DNA of 64,000 nt from NCBI RefSeq assembly GCF_048771995.1, contig NC_133036.1, positions 19,255,001 through 19,319,000 of the forward strand, read 5' to 3'. How positions within the stretch are numbered: the first letter of the stretch is position 1; each line of letters opens with the position of its first letter. A model generated the notes under the pieces. The model searched no databases and was not told the origin of the DNA. It was given only the letters and a program-made list of their open reading frames with translations. Shown one piece after another: positions 13,316-24,663 of this stretch. A program made the translations under genes and the position numbers. This DNA comes from Taeniopygia guttata (Eukaryota; Chordata; Aves; Passeriformes; Estrildidae).

Positions 13316-13430
13316 ATCAGAATTATAGAATGTAAGGGGTTGGAATAGACCTTAAAGATCATCGAGTCCCAACCCCCTGCCATGTGCAGGGACACGTCCC
13401 ACTACATCAGGTTGCTCACAGCCTTATCCA
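13316..13430 (-). mobile_element. CR1 LINE 3' fragment
   Basis: The minus strand carries the CR1 3' end. The plus strand shows its complement, including GACCTTAAAGATCATCGAGT, then CCAACCCCCTGCCATG and CACTACATCAGGTTGCTC. This is a 5'-truncated copy of about 115 bp. CR1 is the dominant LINE of birds and other sauropsids. Confidence 0.85.
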
Positions 13431-15588
13431 AGAAACACTAAAGGAAAACTTTGTCTTGCTCCACCTTCCTTCTTTTCTGATTGTTTGGATTGCACATTAT
13501 TTAAGGACTTCTGCTTCTTTTCAGGGGCATTCATGGACACGTCTATACAGATATTTTTTATTAATTTTTCCCCATGCTGATGCAGCTTCTGGAAAATGAT
13601 GGGCCAGTTATATATTAACTGGCAGTACATCTACTAATGTTAAAAATAGGGTTTTCTGGCTTTAAAAAATAAGTTTTTATCTAGAGATTTGAAAATGTGC
13701 TGTGAGTAGGTGAGCAGCTAGCAGCTGATTGCAAGGAGAGTAAGTAATTAAAAAAAGGTTACAAATATTTTCTTTTAAATAGAGAATGAAATAATGTTTA
13801 TAGCCAAGTAAAGGCAGATCTAAATACAGTTGCATGTCTGTCACTTTTACCATTAACTGCAGTGTACTGGGGTGATAAAAGAACAAGTCAAATAAACTGA
13901 AGCTGTAGCATTTTATGGGTGAGGAATGTAGGTAGCAAATTAATTATTCCACAAGATAAGACATCACTAGAAGCAATAGACTGTGTCTGAAGTGACCATA
14001 ATGTTTGTTGGACCAAGACTTGCCATTTTTACAAAAGGATTCTTGTGTGACAGTGACACTGTGCTGAGAGCCTCAGCCTTGTGCCCAGCCAGCTTCATCT
14101 TCTCCCTTGCTGGGAAATGCCCTGATGAGGAATGGAAAGGAAATGGTGCAGAAAGCTGTGATGCTTTTCTTCCCCCTATTCTTTTTCTGACATAGGAAGA
14201 AGTGAGAAAAAGGATGAACTCCCAGGTGAGCCAGGGAGAGCCGTGTGTGGAGGAGTGTCATCACCATCCTTTTGGGAGACAGGCAGCAATGTCTGATTCA
14301 GGACACCAGCCCCTTTCTTTGCCTCACCGAAGAAGCTCTGTGAGAAAAAATTTTGGGGAGCCACGTCCACTGATACAGGTAAGTGCAGTTAAACATGTGG
14401 CTTGCAGGTACTGCAGATAACTCTTGTTATTCTCTCCTTGGCATTGCACCCTGCCATTTTAATTCTCTGCCCTACTCCGTTGTCTATCCATCCATAGTGT
14501 GAGAGCTTTGAAAACTTCAGGTCCAGGCACCGAGGTGAGACCAGAGACCCCCAATACATGACCCTCACAGAGCAGAATTTATCACTGCTTCATTTCCCTC
14601 TGACATGCTTGTTGCATTTGACTCACAAAGTTTTCAGCTGCAAACCTGACATGGTAAAAGCCACAGCTTGATGCAGGGATTTCCTGTCCTGCCCCGATGC
14701 CCTCGAGGACTGCTGGGCAGCAGGACCCAGCGCAGTGCCAGGGTCAGCAGTGCCAGCCCCGCTGGCACCGTTTGGGAACTTTGCGTGGCACCGTTCCCTT
14801 CCCCTGCTGGAGGCACTCAGGGTGTCTCTGGCTTTCATTTGTCTCACTAGAGCAGCCAGTAATTAACTGATCAGTTGGCTTTAACATTCCTGCAATAGTT
14901 TAAAAGTGCCAAATTTTTAATGAACATGGGTTTTTTTGGATAGTCCACTTAACCGCTTGAATTACTGTGACTAACCAAAGCAGACCTTGTTCTCCAAGGC
15001 AATGGCTTCCCAGACATGTACATACAAATGAGGGGGTTTGAGGATTTCTTTTTTCAGCTGTGATGCAAACCTTCAAGAATTTGAGAATGTGTTGCTGGAT
15101 AGATACTTTATCACTTCTGGCAAACCAGATCTCCTCATGGTTTCTTACTTTTTGTACAGTTTTTCAGTTTGTCCTTCTATGCTCTTTGTGTGAGCACAGT
15201 GATTTATGCTCTCTAAGGTCTTCAGATGGCACAGGGATGGTGCAGGTACTGAAGACAGGACATTGTTCTTAGACAACATGGGAACTTGGGTTTATTGTCT
15301 CAAAGTGTAAAGAGATGCTGGGAATTGTATCAAGCTCTATTATAGGATCTCAAATGAATTTTGAACAGGAAATTATTTTTTTTTTTGTCTTCTAGAGTTT
15401 TATCAGAAGTTGTAGTGAACCCCATAGCTTTTCAAATATATAAATCAGCTGCTGATGAGCCCAGTAGTGGTGGCTGAGGAGTGACCTGCAATTTATTCCA
15501 GAAACCAATGCCCTCTGTTTAGAGGGTGACATTTTCATGTTCAACTTAGACACCCAGTGAAGACTGATGTCTCCTACTCCACCAGGAG
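13431..15588. other. Non-coding, or holding an unidentified plus-strand exon
   Basis: A candidate exon at 14196-14378 is discussed under findings. Otherwise no gene or repeat is recognised. Confidence 0.5.
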
Positions 15589-15957
15589 TGGCTGAGGGAG
15601 CTGGGAAGGGGCTCAGCCTGGACAAAAGGAGGCTCAGGGGGAAATCTTCTGGCTCTGCACAACTCCTTGACAGGAGGGGACAGCCAGGGAGTGTTGGGCT
15701 CTGCTCCCAGGAAACAGGGACAGGACAAGAGGAAATGGCCTCAATTGTGCCAAATGAGGCTTAGGTAGGATAATGGGGAAAATGTCTTCACAGAACAGGT
15801 TGTCAAGCACTGGCATAACTATCCCTGGGTGGGTATAAAAGATGTGTGGATGTGGCACTGGGGGACATGGGTTAGTGGTGGCCTTGGCTGTGCTGTGTCA
15901 ATGGTTGGACTCAATGATCTTGGAGGTCTTTTCCAACCTGAACAATTCTTTGATTTG
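15589..15957 (+). mobile_element. CR1 LINE 3' fragment
   Basis: A 5'-truncated copy in forward orientation. It begins GGCTGAGGGAGCTGGG and contains GACAAAAGGAGGCTCAGGGG. It runs through GGATGTGGCACT and GGACTCAATGATCTTGGAGG to a decayed ATTCTTTG-ATTTG terminal repeat. The 3' end pattern ATTCTATG repeated is diagnostic of CR1. It is diverged and without coding capacity. Confidence 0.9.
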
Positions 15958-17706
15958 TCTTTGTGTGTGTGTGTTGATGGTGAGGTGTTGCATCAAATGA
16001 CATTTTGTCCAGCCTCATTTATTCTGAGTCTATGAACTGTGGGGACTGAAGACAGCCTCACCAGCCTAGTTCACATATTTCTAAGTTTCCACAACTAGCC
16101 ATATGTCTCTGGCTCAGTCCTGGGATGACCTGGCAGAATCCTGGCTCTGTGCAGCAGCTGCAAGGGCAGGGCTGCAGCCCTGGAGGTGGCTGGTAAGGTG
16201 GAGAGCAGGGCTGGCCAAGCCCTCCCAAATTATCTGTACACCAGGTTTAGCAGTCATGGGATTCCAGGGTGTCAGAACACACAGGCTGTGGCTGACTGCC
16301 ATGCCAGACCCCAGCACAGTGCAGCCTTTGGTGGTGCTCCCCAGGAGCCAGGGCCTGACTCACATCCACCCTGCCATGGACCAGTGCTCATTTTTCCAGT
16401 ATGTGCTTTCTGCACAGGGGCCCACATGGAACAGTTGAGATTTTTAAGTACTCTGTTCTTTTCAGTCTGTTGGTTATGAGTTGGTGTAAATTCTTGCTGC
16501 ATTAAGATGTCCCAGATTTTTATTAAGTACATTTGTGTCACCCATGTAGTAAGGCCCTGCTAAAATGCTTTGAGTTGGCCATTCTTTGTGCCTTTTTTTT
16601 TTCTTCTTTAAGGAGGGTATGGATTGCTCATTTTGAATGAATTTTTGAAAATAATGAGTGAGAAAATAGCATGTATGTGAAGGCCCTGCAGAAGTATGGT
16701 ACATCTGTTTCAAAGCACCAAAGTGCAGACTGTGTCCCTAAAACAATTGTGGCATCTGTAACTCTTTCCATTCTGACTGTGCAGAAGAAAAATTTGCCAA
16801 AATAGCCATAGTGGGAAAACCTTCAGGAAGTTTCTTTTCCAGCTGTGAAGTCATTTGGGCTTTGCCAAGCCAGGGTGGCAGAGCTGCAGAGGCCCCTCTG
16901 ATGGGAGGGTGGCTGCACACCCAAAGAGCAGCCTGTGAGTGTTTGATGTCTGCCCCTCACTGCAGGGAAGAACATTCACCAGGAAAGCAGACTGCCCAGC
17001 CTGATGAAAAGGAAGGACACTGACCATGAGGAAACAAGGAAGGAAATGGTTGTTGTCCTCTCTCCCCTGGCCAGCTGGAGACAAGAGACCAGTGCACCTT
17101 CTGCCCACCAACAGACACAGCTGCTGCTGAGGACCACGGCGTGAGGAAGGTAAATGTGACCAAGCCTCCCATCTGTGCCACGAATTTGGAGACAGGAACA
17201 TGGCTAAAAGCTTCAGAAAGGCAAAATAGATAAACATGCATCTCTTTGATCCTATCAGAGCTCTGGCCACAGTTTCTGGATTACTGTCACTAAGCAAGAA
17301 TATAGAGAAAATTCCCCAAACCAAGGTCTAAGTGCTTCAAGCTAAGTTCATAGCCCAGGCAAATATTTCTCTTGTAGAACACTCCAAAAAATAATGAGAG
17401 TTTTGAAAAGGAAGTGTTCCTCAATACTGACTGTCCGACATGTGAACTAGCCAGACTGGTTAAAGCTTAATTAAAAAGTGCCAGAGTGACTAAATTCTTT
17501 TCTAAGTGCAGCTGCAGAACATTAGCTGTGGGCATATTTTAGACCTTAATTAGTAACACTTGCACTGGAGGACCAAAATCTTCCATGAATGCAGCTGCAA
17601 TCAATTAATATCAGTTAGGCATTTCTGTAGGCAATACAAGGGTTCCTGAAAATTGTTTTAATGCCTACCTAGATTAAATAAAAATACAATACTTACATGC
17701 AACAGA
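15958..17706. other. Intergenic stretch downstream of WTIP
   Basis: No recognised gene. A TG repeat of about 12 bases immediately follows the CR1 end. A GTAAATG donor-like site at about 17149 has no convincing exon. Confidence 0.55.
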
Positions 17707-17736
17707 CAACAAAACCAGAGATAACTACAAAATGTC

Positions 17737-17742
17737 TTTATT
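17737..17742 (-). promoter_or_regulatory. WTIP: Distal poly(A) signal of WTIP
   Basis: AATAAA on the minus strand. The next 20-50 bases of the same strand are GT-rich (GGTTTTGTTGTCTGTTG), as expected for a downstream element, so cleavage is expected near 17707-17727. Confidence 0.6.
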
Positions 17743-17963
17743 GAAAAAAGCAGATTATAGCATCTAAGGTTAAATGAAACTTCTGACTTTAATATTAAAT
17801 AACTTAAGATGATAGCAAGTAGCTTCTTCTTTAGATAAATAAATCTACATTTCCCAATTTTTTTTCTTCAACAATCAAGGGAATCAAACACTGAAACACA
17901 AAACCACAAGTAATTCTAAAGACTAAAAGACAGAAGCACATTGAAAGGTTTTACAAGGATATA

Positions 17964-17971
17964 TATATACA
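17964..17971 (-). promoter_or_regulatory. Pumilio-type element in WTIP 3' UTR
   Basis: TGTATATA on the transcript strand, an exact match to UGUANAUA. It lies about 225 bases upstream of the distal poly(A) signal. Confidence 0.4.
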
Positions 17972-18330
17972 AAAATAGTTAACTAATGTATATTTTCAGC
18001 ATGTAAACTAGTTACATGATATACAAACTGGGAATTCATATATTTCCTACAAAATAAAAATCAACGTTGGTCCAAGTTCTTGGAAGAAAACTATATTCTT
18101 TTAAAGAAAATGAAAATATTTCTCAAATGAAAACTTAATTTAAGTCAAATTATATACTCTAGTTACGGCATTAGTTACAGGATGAATCACAAACTTTTAA
18201 ACTTTTCTTGAAACACAAGAAAGCAGCTTTTGTTTCCTTTAGAGCTTTGGTTTACTTTACTACTCTGGAATTTCTGGTCTTAAAGAGTTCCTCTAACCAT
18301 GTTTTCCTTTTGAAGCTCCACCTTACAAAA

Positions 18331-18338
18331 TATATACA
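18331..18338 (-). promoter_or_regulatory. Pumilio-type element in WTIP 3' UTR
   Basis: TGTATATA on the transcript strand, an exact match to UGUANAUA, next to a short GT-rich stretch. Confidence 0.4.
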
Positions 18339-18760
18339 CACACGTCCACACAAGGAAAAGGAAAGAAACCCAAACAAACCGTCTCTATAAGCTCAATTCT
18401 CTGAGTGCATTCTTTTGTTTTCAAATGATAATTTTGGTCCTTTCTTTGGAACACGCCCTCCCGTGGACAGGGACCCTGCACCGCCCACAGCAGCTTCTGC
18501 TGGAGGGGCTGGGAAGATTCCCCTCCTACATGGGAAGGGGAGGCCTGATGCAAATGAGAACAGGTTGTTCTGATGTAACTTTATGGAAATGCTCTGAAAG
18601 TACTGTAACGGCTTCTGAAGAAAAACTGCACCATAAGGTGAACTTAGGAAGTTCTCATCTGTGTTGAACTGATTTAACACAAGAATATTTTGTAAGAAAA
18701 TCATTAAAACAAGATTTCTCATTTACATTATTCCCCAGGCAGGAGGTAAAATGTGCAGAA

Positions 18761-18812
18761 ACTAAGGAGTACAGCCCATCATTAGCACTAAGGAGTACAG
18801 CACATCATTATT
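18761..18812. repeat. 26-bp tandem duplication in WTIP 3' UTR
   Basis: ACTAAGGAGTACAGC starts at 18761 and again at 18787. The copies differ by a single base over the first 24 positions. Confidence 0.93.
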
Positions 18813-19178
18813 TTAGGCTTGATTTTATTTTTCTCTTTGATTTGAAAAAAATCCCCAACCAAACCTGGCAAATCTCACTCAAGCCCCAGTTTTTATAGCA
18901 AATGCTGGAAAAGCAAAGCTGCACTTCCTAATACAGTAATGGAATGCATCTGTCTATAGAAAATATTAGAACAACAGCTGCTGCTTTCTGGTTTTAAACA
19001 AATTGCTTATTCTATTTTAACGTATTACCTTTCAGAATTTTTACCATGATGACACTTAACAGATCAGAACTGCACAGAACTACAAGAGACTGAAAAATCA
19101 GCATGTCAAATGAAATTAAATATTATTCTGTTCTACAGGATGATAGTTTCGAAAAAAAAACATGAAGAAGTGGTCTGG

Positions 19179-19186
19179 TATGTACA
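19179..19186 (-). promoter_or_regulatory. Pumilio-type element in WTIP 3' UTR
   Basis: TGTACATA on the transcript strand, an exact match to UGUANAUA. Confidence 0.4.
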
Positions 19187-20624
19187 TGTTTGAAAATGCG
19201 CTGGCCCTTGGAAAGTATGTTGGAAACTTAAACCTGCCCCTGATGGAGGCAAAGTGTTCAGGAAGGTGCTGGCAGAGAACTGGGCCGAATGCCAAGGTAA
19301 GTCACCTCCAGCTCTGTCCACTGTCAGTGTGAACGTTTTGCTACTCTACTGGTAGGGCAAAGCATTTTTCCAGTTCAGCAAGTAACTGTTATTTGTTCCC
19401 AGGAAAAGACCCAAACCTTCTCTATGTATTTTAATGATATCTTCTTAATCTGGGTCCCTTAATATATATTGTAAAGACATGCAAGTGAAAATGCCTCAAA
19501 GCTAAATGTGGTACAAAGCACCCTCTTGCAATGGAAAAAGGATTCCATTGCAGCTGGTGCTAAAAGTTAATCCTGAAGCTCTGGCACCTTCCATGTTTGT
19601 AGTAGCTTGAAGGAATTGACCTAGTCATACAATCCAGTTTAAGACATTTTTTCCCCTTTTCTCCAACATTTGCTGGCACATGTAGTTCCACTTCCTCCTG
19701 AGGCTGGGCTGCTGACTATGGACACAGAGGAGTGGCTGCAAATGCAGAGGTGCATGTGCACTCCTGGCCTCTCATTTGCAGGCCAGGCCTCTTGGACCAC
19801 AGTGCAGAAATGGGGCACTGACTGCACTGTAGTTACTTCAAATCCTGGCATTCTCATGAAACATGTTAATTATAAACTGATATATATTAACTACAAAATT
19901 ACTTTGCCCAGGAGCCTTCAGTAGGACAGGTTAATCTAGACCAGTCTGGCAGAAGTTCAGAAAGCATCTCTTTTGTTCCTTACTAACAGAAAAAATAGTT
20001 CTCAGGAATTTTTCCTGTTCCCCTTCCCCCATCTTTCCTCATAAGGAAATTCCAGACTATCAGAAAGTTCTGTTAAGGGAGTTAATTATTCTACTTAGGA
20101 ATTAGTGGCTATTGGATGCTCTTTGTGCTTTTCAAGAGCACCACAAATGGCTTTCAAAAAGTCAATGGAGCATAAGAAACTAAACTGCAATGGTGTTGCC
20201 AAATAAGTCATTCCATCGGTCTGCATGCTGAATTTAACACGGGATCATTTCCGAATGGATCAGGCAGATTCTCAAGTGCTGAGAACTGGCATGGAAATGT
20301 CCCAATTTACACATGCCAAGAATCCAGTCTGGTATTTCTACTTCCTCTGGAGCTGAAGAATTTTATTTTATTGTAACGTTGAATACAGGTTGAAGACAGC
20401 AATGATAAATTGCAGCTTCAGGAAGGCTGGGTCAGTTCTCATGAGAATGCAAGGAATTTTTTTGACATACAGATGTGTGATTTGCATGTAAAACATCAGC
20501 ACATGGTAGAAAACACACCAGAAAAAAATATTCATCTCACTTCCTTTATGGAAGACATATATTTCTCCCCAGAGGTCTGAGGGTACTGTAAAAGCTTATG
20601 CAAAACATGAAAGTGTGTACATTT

Positions 20625-20632
20625 TATGTACA
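20625..20632 (-). promoter_or_regulatory. Pumilio-type element in WTIP 3' UTR
   Basis: TGTACATA on the transcript strand, an exact match to UGUANAUA. Confidence 0.4.
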
Positions 20633-21521
20633 GCTAACACTTGTAAACACTGATGTTTCATAGTCTGACTCTCTAAATTACTATTCCTGCCATACTGCAC
20701 TTTGCTTTCCAATGAAGACAATCACCATAATCAGTTGAAAAGTAATCTCGAAAAGAACACAAAGCTGAAAAGGTAATACCAAACCACTGTGCCTCTCTTT
20801 AATAATGTCTCAACATACAATCATGAAGCAGTTGGTAACAAATGAAGTCTTGGATAAAACAAGCAGTATAAAGACAAGTGTACCTTTGCATAGAACCCTA
20901 TTGAACAAAAAACAGGTTTGAAAGATGAATTCTTTAGTTAAGTGCCAAATGGTCCAGTTGATAGGAATGCATTTTGAAGCCACGGCTACACAACCAGCAA
21001 TTACAGAGGGCTGCAACCGCTGACCCTGCATGTGCCAATCTTTTGGATACAATCCTCTGTACTGTGGGTTTTACAGCAGATGCTTGCCATATTTCTTGAA
21101 CAAGCTAAATAATTAGTCTTTGGATGACTGTGGGACCCTGCAGGATGGAGAGCAGGCCTGACACTTCTTCATAGAACACCCTTCTATAACCTTGCTGAAA
21201 ACTGCCCTGGCTAAAACACCTGCTTGCTGCCTATTCCCTACTTCTGGAATCTAAGTATTCTCTAAGACCAGAATTCAACAAAACTAGCTAAAATGCTAGC
21301 ATTTATCTTATCATGCTTGCTGCAATATGATAAGGTGCTAACTTTTGGAAAGTAATTCTACACTCCTTACTTGGGTGAAATCTCCACTGAAGGAAGAGAG
21401 TAGGGAGTGCAGAACAGCCCTTTGTACCATTGTTTTTAGAAATGCTGACAGTTACAGTTTAGTGTAATTGTTTGTTCAAGTAGACGGTGTCTCAGTGAAA
21501 ATGTTTAGATAAAAGAATGCA

Positions 21522-21529
21522 TATGTACA
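21522..21529 (-). promoter_or_regulatory. Pumilio-type element near the WTIP stop codon
   Basis: TGTACATA on the transcript strand, about 150 bases after the stop codon. It would be kept even if a proximal poly(A) site were used. Confidence 0.4.
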
Positions 21530-21679
21530 AGATCAGAAAAGGACCCCTCACCTCTGATTCAAAAATAAATAGCTGGTTTAGATGGTTATTACTGGAACCT
21601 CATCTTTAAAGGAACATGAAAGTAATTTTTAGATTTTTGTCTTCTCTTTCCAGCGGCTTATTGATCATGGAAATGTCTT

Positions 21680-21832
21680 TCAGAGTTCTGTGACATGCAT
21701 GGGGTAGCTTGGAGGTGGATGTGATGGCAGTTTGATATTAAGGCGCCTGATGTGACAGCTGTGGCAGAGCAAGTGGCCCTCTAGGGGGTAACAACGATGG
21801 CCTTCCTCATCATTGAGCTGCAAGCCACAGTC
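21680..21832 (-). CDS. WTIP: WTIP terminal coding exon: end of LIM domain 3 and PDZ-binding tail
   Basis: The last 50 codons and a TGA stop (21682-21680). The acceptor TTTCTTCTAG lies just above 21832. It opens [20 protein letters not shown], then [11 protein letters not shown], giving the last zinc ligands of LIM3 (ED-C, then C-X2-C after 20 residues). A tail of about 19 residues rich in Pro and Ser follows and ends HVTEL. T-E-L at the very end fits a class I PDZ ligand. WTIP is described as ending in such a motif, while AJUBA and LIMD1 end differently; this is the main reason for calling WTIP rather than a paralogue. In other vertebrates WTIP shuttles between adhesion sites and nucleus, binds WT1, and with other Ajuba proteins restrains LATS in Hippo signalling. 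These roles are family knowledge, not seen here. Confidence 0.93.
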   Translation of the reverse strand, partial: DCGLQLNDEEGHRCYPLEGHLLCHSCHIRRLNIKLPSHPPPSYPMHVTEL

Positions 21833-24594
21833 CTAGAAGAAAGAGAGAAATCCCAGATCAATGAGTGACTCAGGCAGGCCTCTCACAGCCCTGCTGCCCT
21901 GTCCTGCATGGCCCCAAGAGCTCCTTCCCTGCCTCCAAAGCCAGCAGCCTCCACAGCTCCTGGGAGCTGCACCCTGACCATCTCACACTGACATTACTGA
22001 AATCCAACAGCCTGTAGTAGTGCCCAGCCCTTTTTTTTCACCACTCTTTCCCATTCTGGTCTCTTCTCCATCTACTAAATGGTGATGAAAATCAAAAACC
22101 TAAAAGCAGGCCCGGGGCTGATCCTGACAAAAGCAACCTGGAAGAGGCTTGAACCGAGCAGGAGCTGATTCTGCAGCAAGGCAGCAAGCCAGATGTGGGA
22201 GAACACAAGCAGAGAAAGAAAAGCGGGGAGAGGTGACATATCTTACTTTTGGAGCAGGTCTACACTTTCTCTAATTTGGAATTAAAAAAAATTAAAGACT
22301 TCAAGGCCAGTGGTCCTTCTTTAATGGAAATGCTGGTACCTCTCAGGCTGACATGTAATTACAGAGAGAGACAGAGACAAACAGAAAAGCAGCTAACAGT
22401 GATCCTGCCTGCTGACTCTTATGTACACTGCAATAGAGACCATCCTGATTTCCAAATGCCATCACTGTAATTCTGAGGGCATTTAGAAATCACTGAAGTT
22501 TGGTACTCAGATTTAATGTTTCAAGTATGTTAAATATTTAGAAATGATTACTGTAATCAGTTCTGAGAAACCAGAGATTCTCAGTATTTATCTGTGCACT
22601 TAATAGAAAGAAAAAAAAAAACAAAAACCCAAACAGAAAAAACTGGATATATAGGTGGTTTTAGTACTGAAAACAAATGCAAAGCTTTTAACTAAACACA
22701 GAGTATAGTTTTTCAGCTTTCACAGCTAAAGTTTAAATCCCCAAATTTTACAATATTGAAATAAGACTGAAAATGGGTTTTAAAGTAAGCCTTAAAACTG
22801 GAGTGTTAGTTTAGAGAGGTCTTAATTAAAGTATCTGCCAAGGTAATTTCCTGTGTGTTGCTACATATTATAGAATACTTTTTTAGCAATTTATACTATA
22901 CAGATGTAAAATTAGAATTTACCAATTTCAGATGCCCTACAAATGTGCCAAGTGTTCTTATCTTCTTCCCTCTCCAAAACTGAATTCCCTTTCTGCAAGG
23001 AGAAAGCCTGCCTTGTCAGTGGGTTGCAGTTTCAGAATGGAGCTCCAGTGATCTGCAAAAGGACTTGAACTCCTCCACAGAAGCCAAATGGTTGTGTGTG
23101 AAAGAGGTGACACAGAAAAGCTGCAAAGTGTCCAATGTGACCACTGAGTGTGTGTGGCCACCAGGTGAGGGTGACAGCAGCAGCAGATGAGAAGTGGCTG
23201 CCCAAGTCATGGCAGCCTTCGCTAAAATCTTCACGTGCTTACCCTGTGTACCTCGAAGTATTGGCACTCACTTTTGCAGCAGCATTTGGGGACAGCAGTG
23301 TGCAGAGAGCCTGCTTTGAGGGCTTCAGGCAGTAACCCACCCCTGCTGACACACAGCTAACTCCTGATTTCTGTACATAAATGCACTCTGCCTTTCTGAG
23401 CAGATGTGGAGGCAGCTTGATTTGCCTCAAATGGGAAGGAGAATGGGGAAATGAATAATGAAACAGAAGGGAAAATAAACCCCCAGTGGGACATTCCAGC
23501 ATAAAGTCAATAGCCTGAGAGCAGGGCAGGGAGCTGTCATCTTAGGTGAAGCCTGCACAAAGCAATAGTTGGGGGAAGGGGGAGGGAAGTTCAGCTCTCC
23601 AAAATACTGTGATTTCATGTGCTGATTTCTCTTGAAAAATTAATAGAAATGGATGGAGTATCAGGTATCTGTTGAAAGGAGACAGCTGAGTGGATGGGGT
23701 CTTCCTTACATTTAAGTACATAACATTTCAAGATGCCTTGAACTTTGTTATTTTCTCTTTCAGACAGAAGATTCTTCATAAAACCTTCATGCAACAGTGC
23801 CTGAAGGCAGCATTGCTGTATTGTTGCCCCTGGTGCTAACAGGTAAGATCTGAGTGGATATTTGTGTGCTGTGTCAGAGTGCCAAACCGACAGCAAAAGG
23901 GAAGTTTTTGGTTGACCCCAAATTAGTGAGTTTGTTTCCCTTCTCATGTTCCTGGATGCAGGACTAAGGATGAACTCAGGTCTCCTCTCTGGAGCAAGAG
24001 CACTAATTCCACAACTTGATCTGTGGCAACAGATGTTTAAATGTTCTGCACAATAAGAAACTACTCCCAAAAAAGTGACAGAAAGTTAAGGGTATCCTGG
24101 TCAATTTCCTATTAAAGAATCAATATTCATTCAGCATGGAGAAAACAGATCCCCTAGAAAGGCCTTCCAGTGAGACTCCTTCCCTGCACAGCCAGAGTAA
24201 ATTCAAGTCTCCTCAGATCAGAGCCCTACAGACTGTACCTAGAGATGAGGAAAAAGAGAACTGGCACCTACTGTTTGCTCACTCCCCATCCAGAAGTATT
24301 GAGAAAATTCAACCCAACAAACCAAGCCTAGCTTTCAATCTGGGAGGTATATATTGGGAAAAAACCCCTCCAAAATTAATTTGGTACTGGCAATGGCAGC
24401 ACCACTTCTGGGCCAGGCAGCATTCACCTGGTTGTCTTCCTCCAGAAGCTGTGGGGCAGAGCCAGCTGTGCAAGAGCCAGCAAGTGCAGCCCGTGGGGAG
24501 AGTCAGGGTCCCCCCAAGGCAGAGCAGGTTCCCCAGGGCACAGCAGATCCCCCTGGGCAGATCCTGCCCGGGGTGGGCAGAGCCCAGGGCTCAC
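21833..24594 (-). other. WTIP: WTIP intron (penultimate to last coding exon)
   Basis: A 2.76-kb GT-AG intron, phase 0. It contains an A-rich stretch near 22608-22635 and a long GA-rich part. No repeat or nested gene is recognised. Confidence 0.85.
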
Positions 24595-24663
24595 CTCGCA
24601 GTGGTAGCACTCCACGTGGTAGTCCTTGTCCATCGACACCACCCGGATGGTCTCCTCGGAGCC
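24595..24663 (-). CDS. WTIP: WTIP coding exon: middle of LIM domain 3
   Basis: A 69-base exon of 23 whole codons, from GSEETIRVV through SMDKDYHVEC to YHCE. The acceptor is CTGCTCCCCCCAG and the donor is GTGAGC. His and Cys of HVEC and the following Cys of YHC are zinc ligands. The His sits 23 residues after the CASC pair of the previous exon, at the upper limit for LIM domains. The exon is GC-rich and sits in a local GC-rich pocket (about 24400-24680) quite unlike the AT-rich 3' UTR. Confidence 0.94.

Larger units (their letters stand above)
17720..21679 (-). other. WTIP: WTIP 3' untranslated region
   Basis: From the stop codon down to the expected cleavage zone just past the AATAAA at 17742-17737. 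It is about 3.95 kb, AT-rich and without a convincing open frame. Five copies of the Pumilio consensus UGUANAUA read on the transcript strand. Other AATAAA hexamers at 18829-18824, 20367-20362 and 20372-20367 (minus strand) could give shorter messages. A 26-bp tandem duplication lies at 18761-18812. The full length is inferred from the distal signal and not proven. Confidence 0.65.

Noticed and set aside
15059..15195. Protein-looking frame after TTTTTTCAG on the plus strand, including LQEFENVLLDRYF
   Set aside because: Short, not in phase with the candidate exon at 14196-14378, and without a clear donor; kept only as a note.
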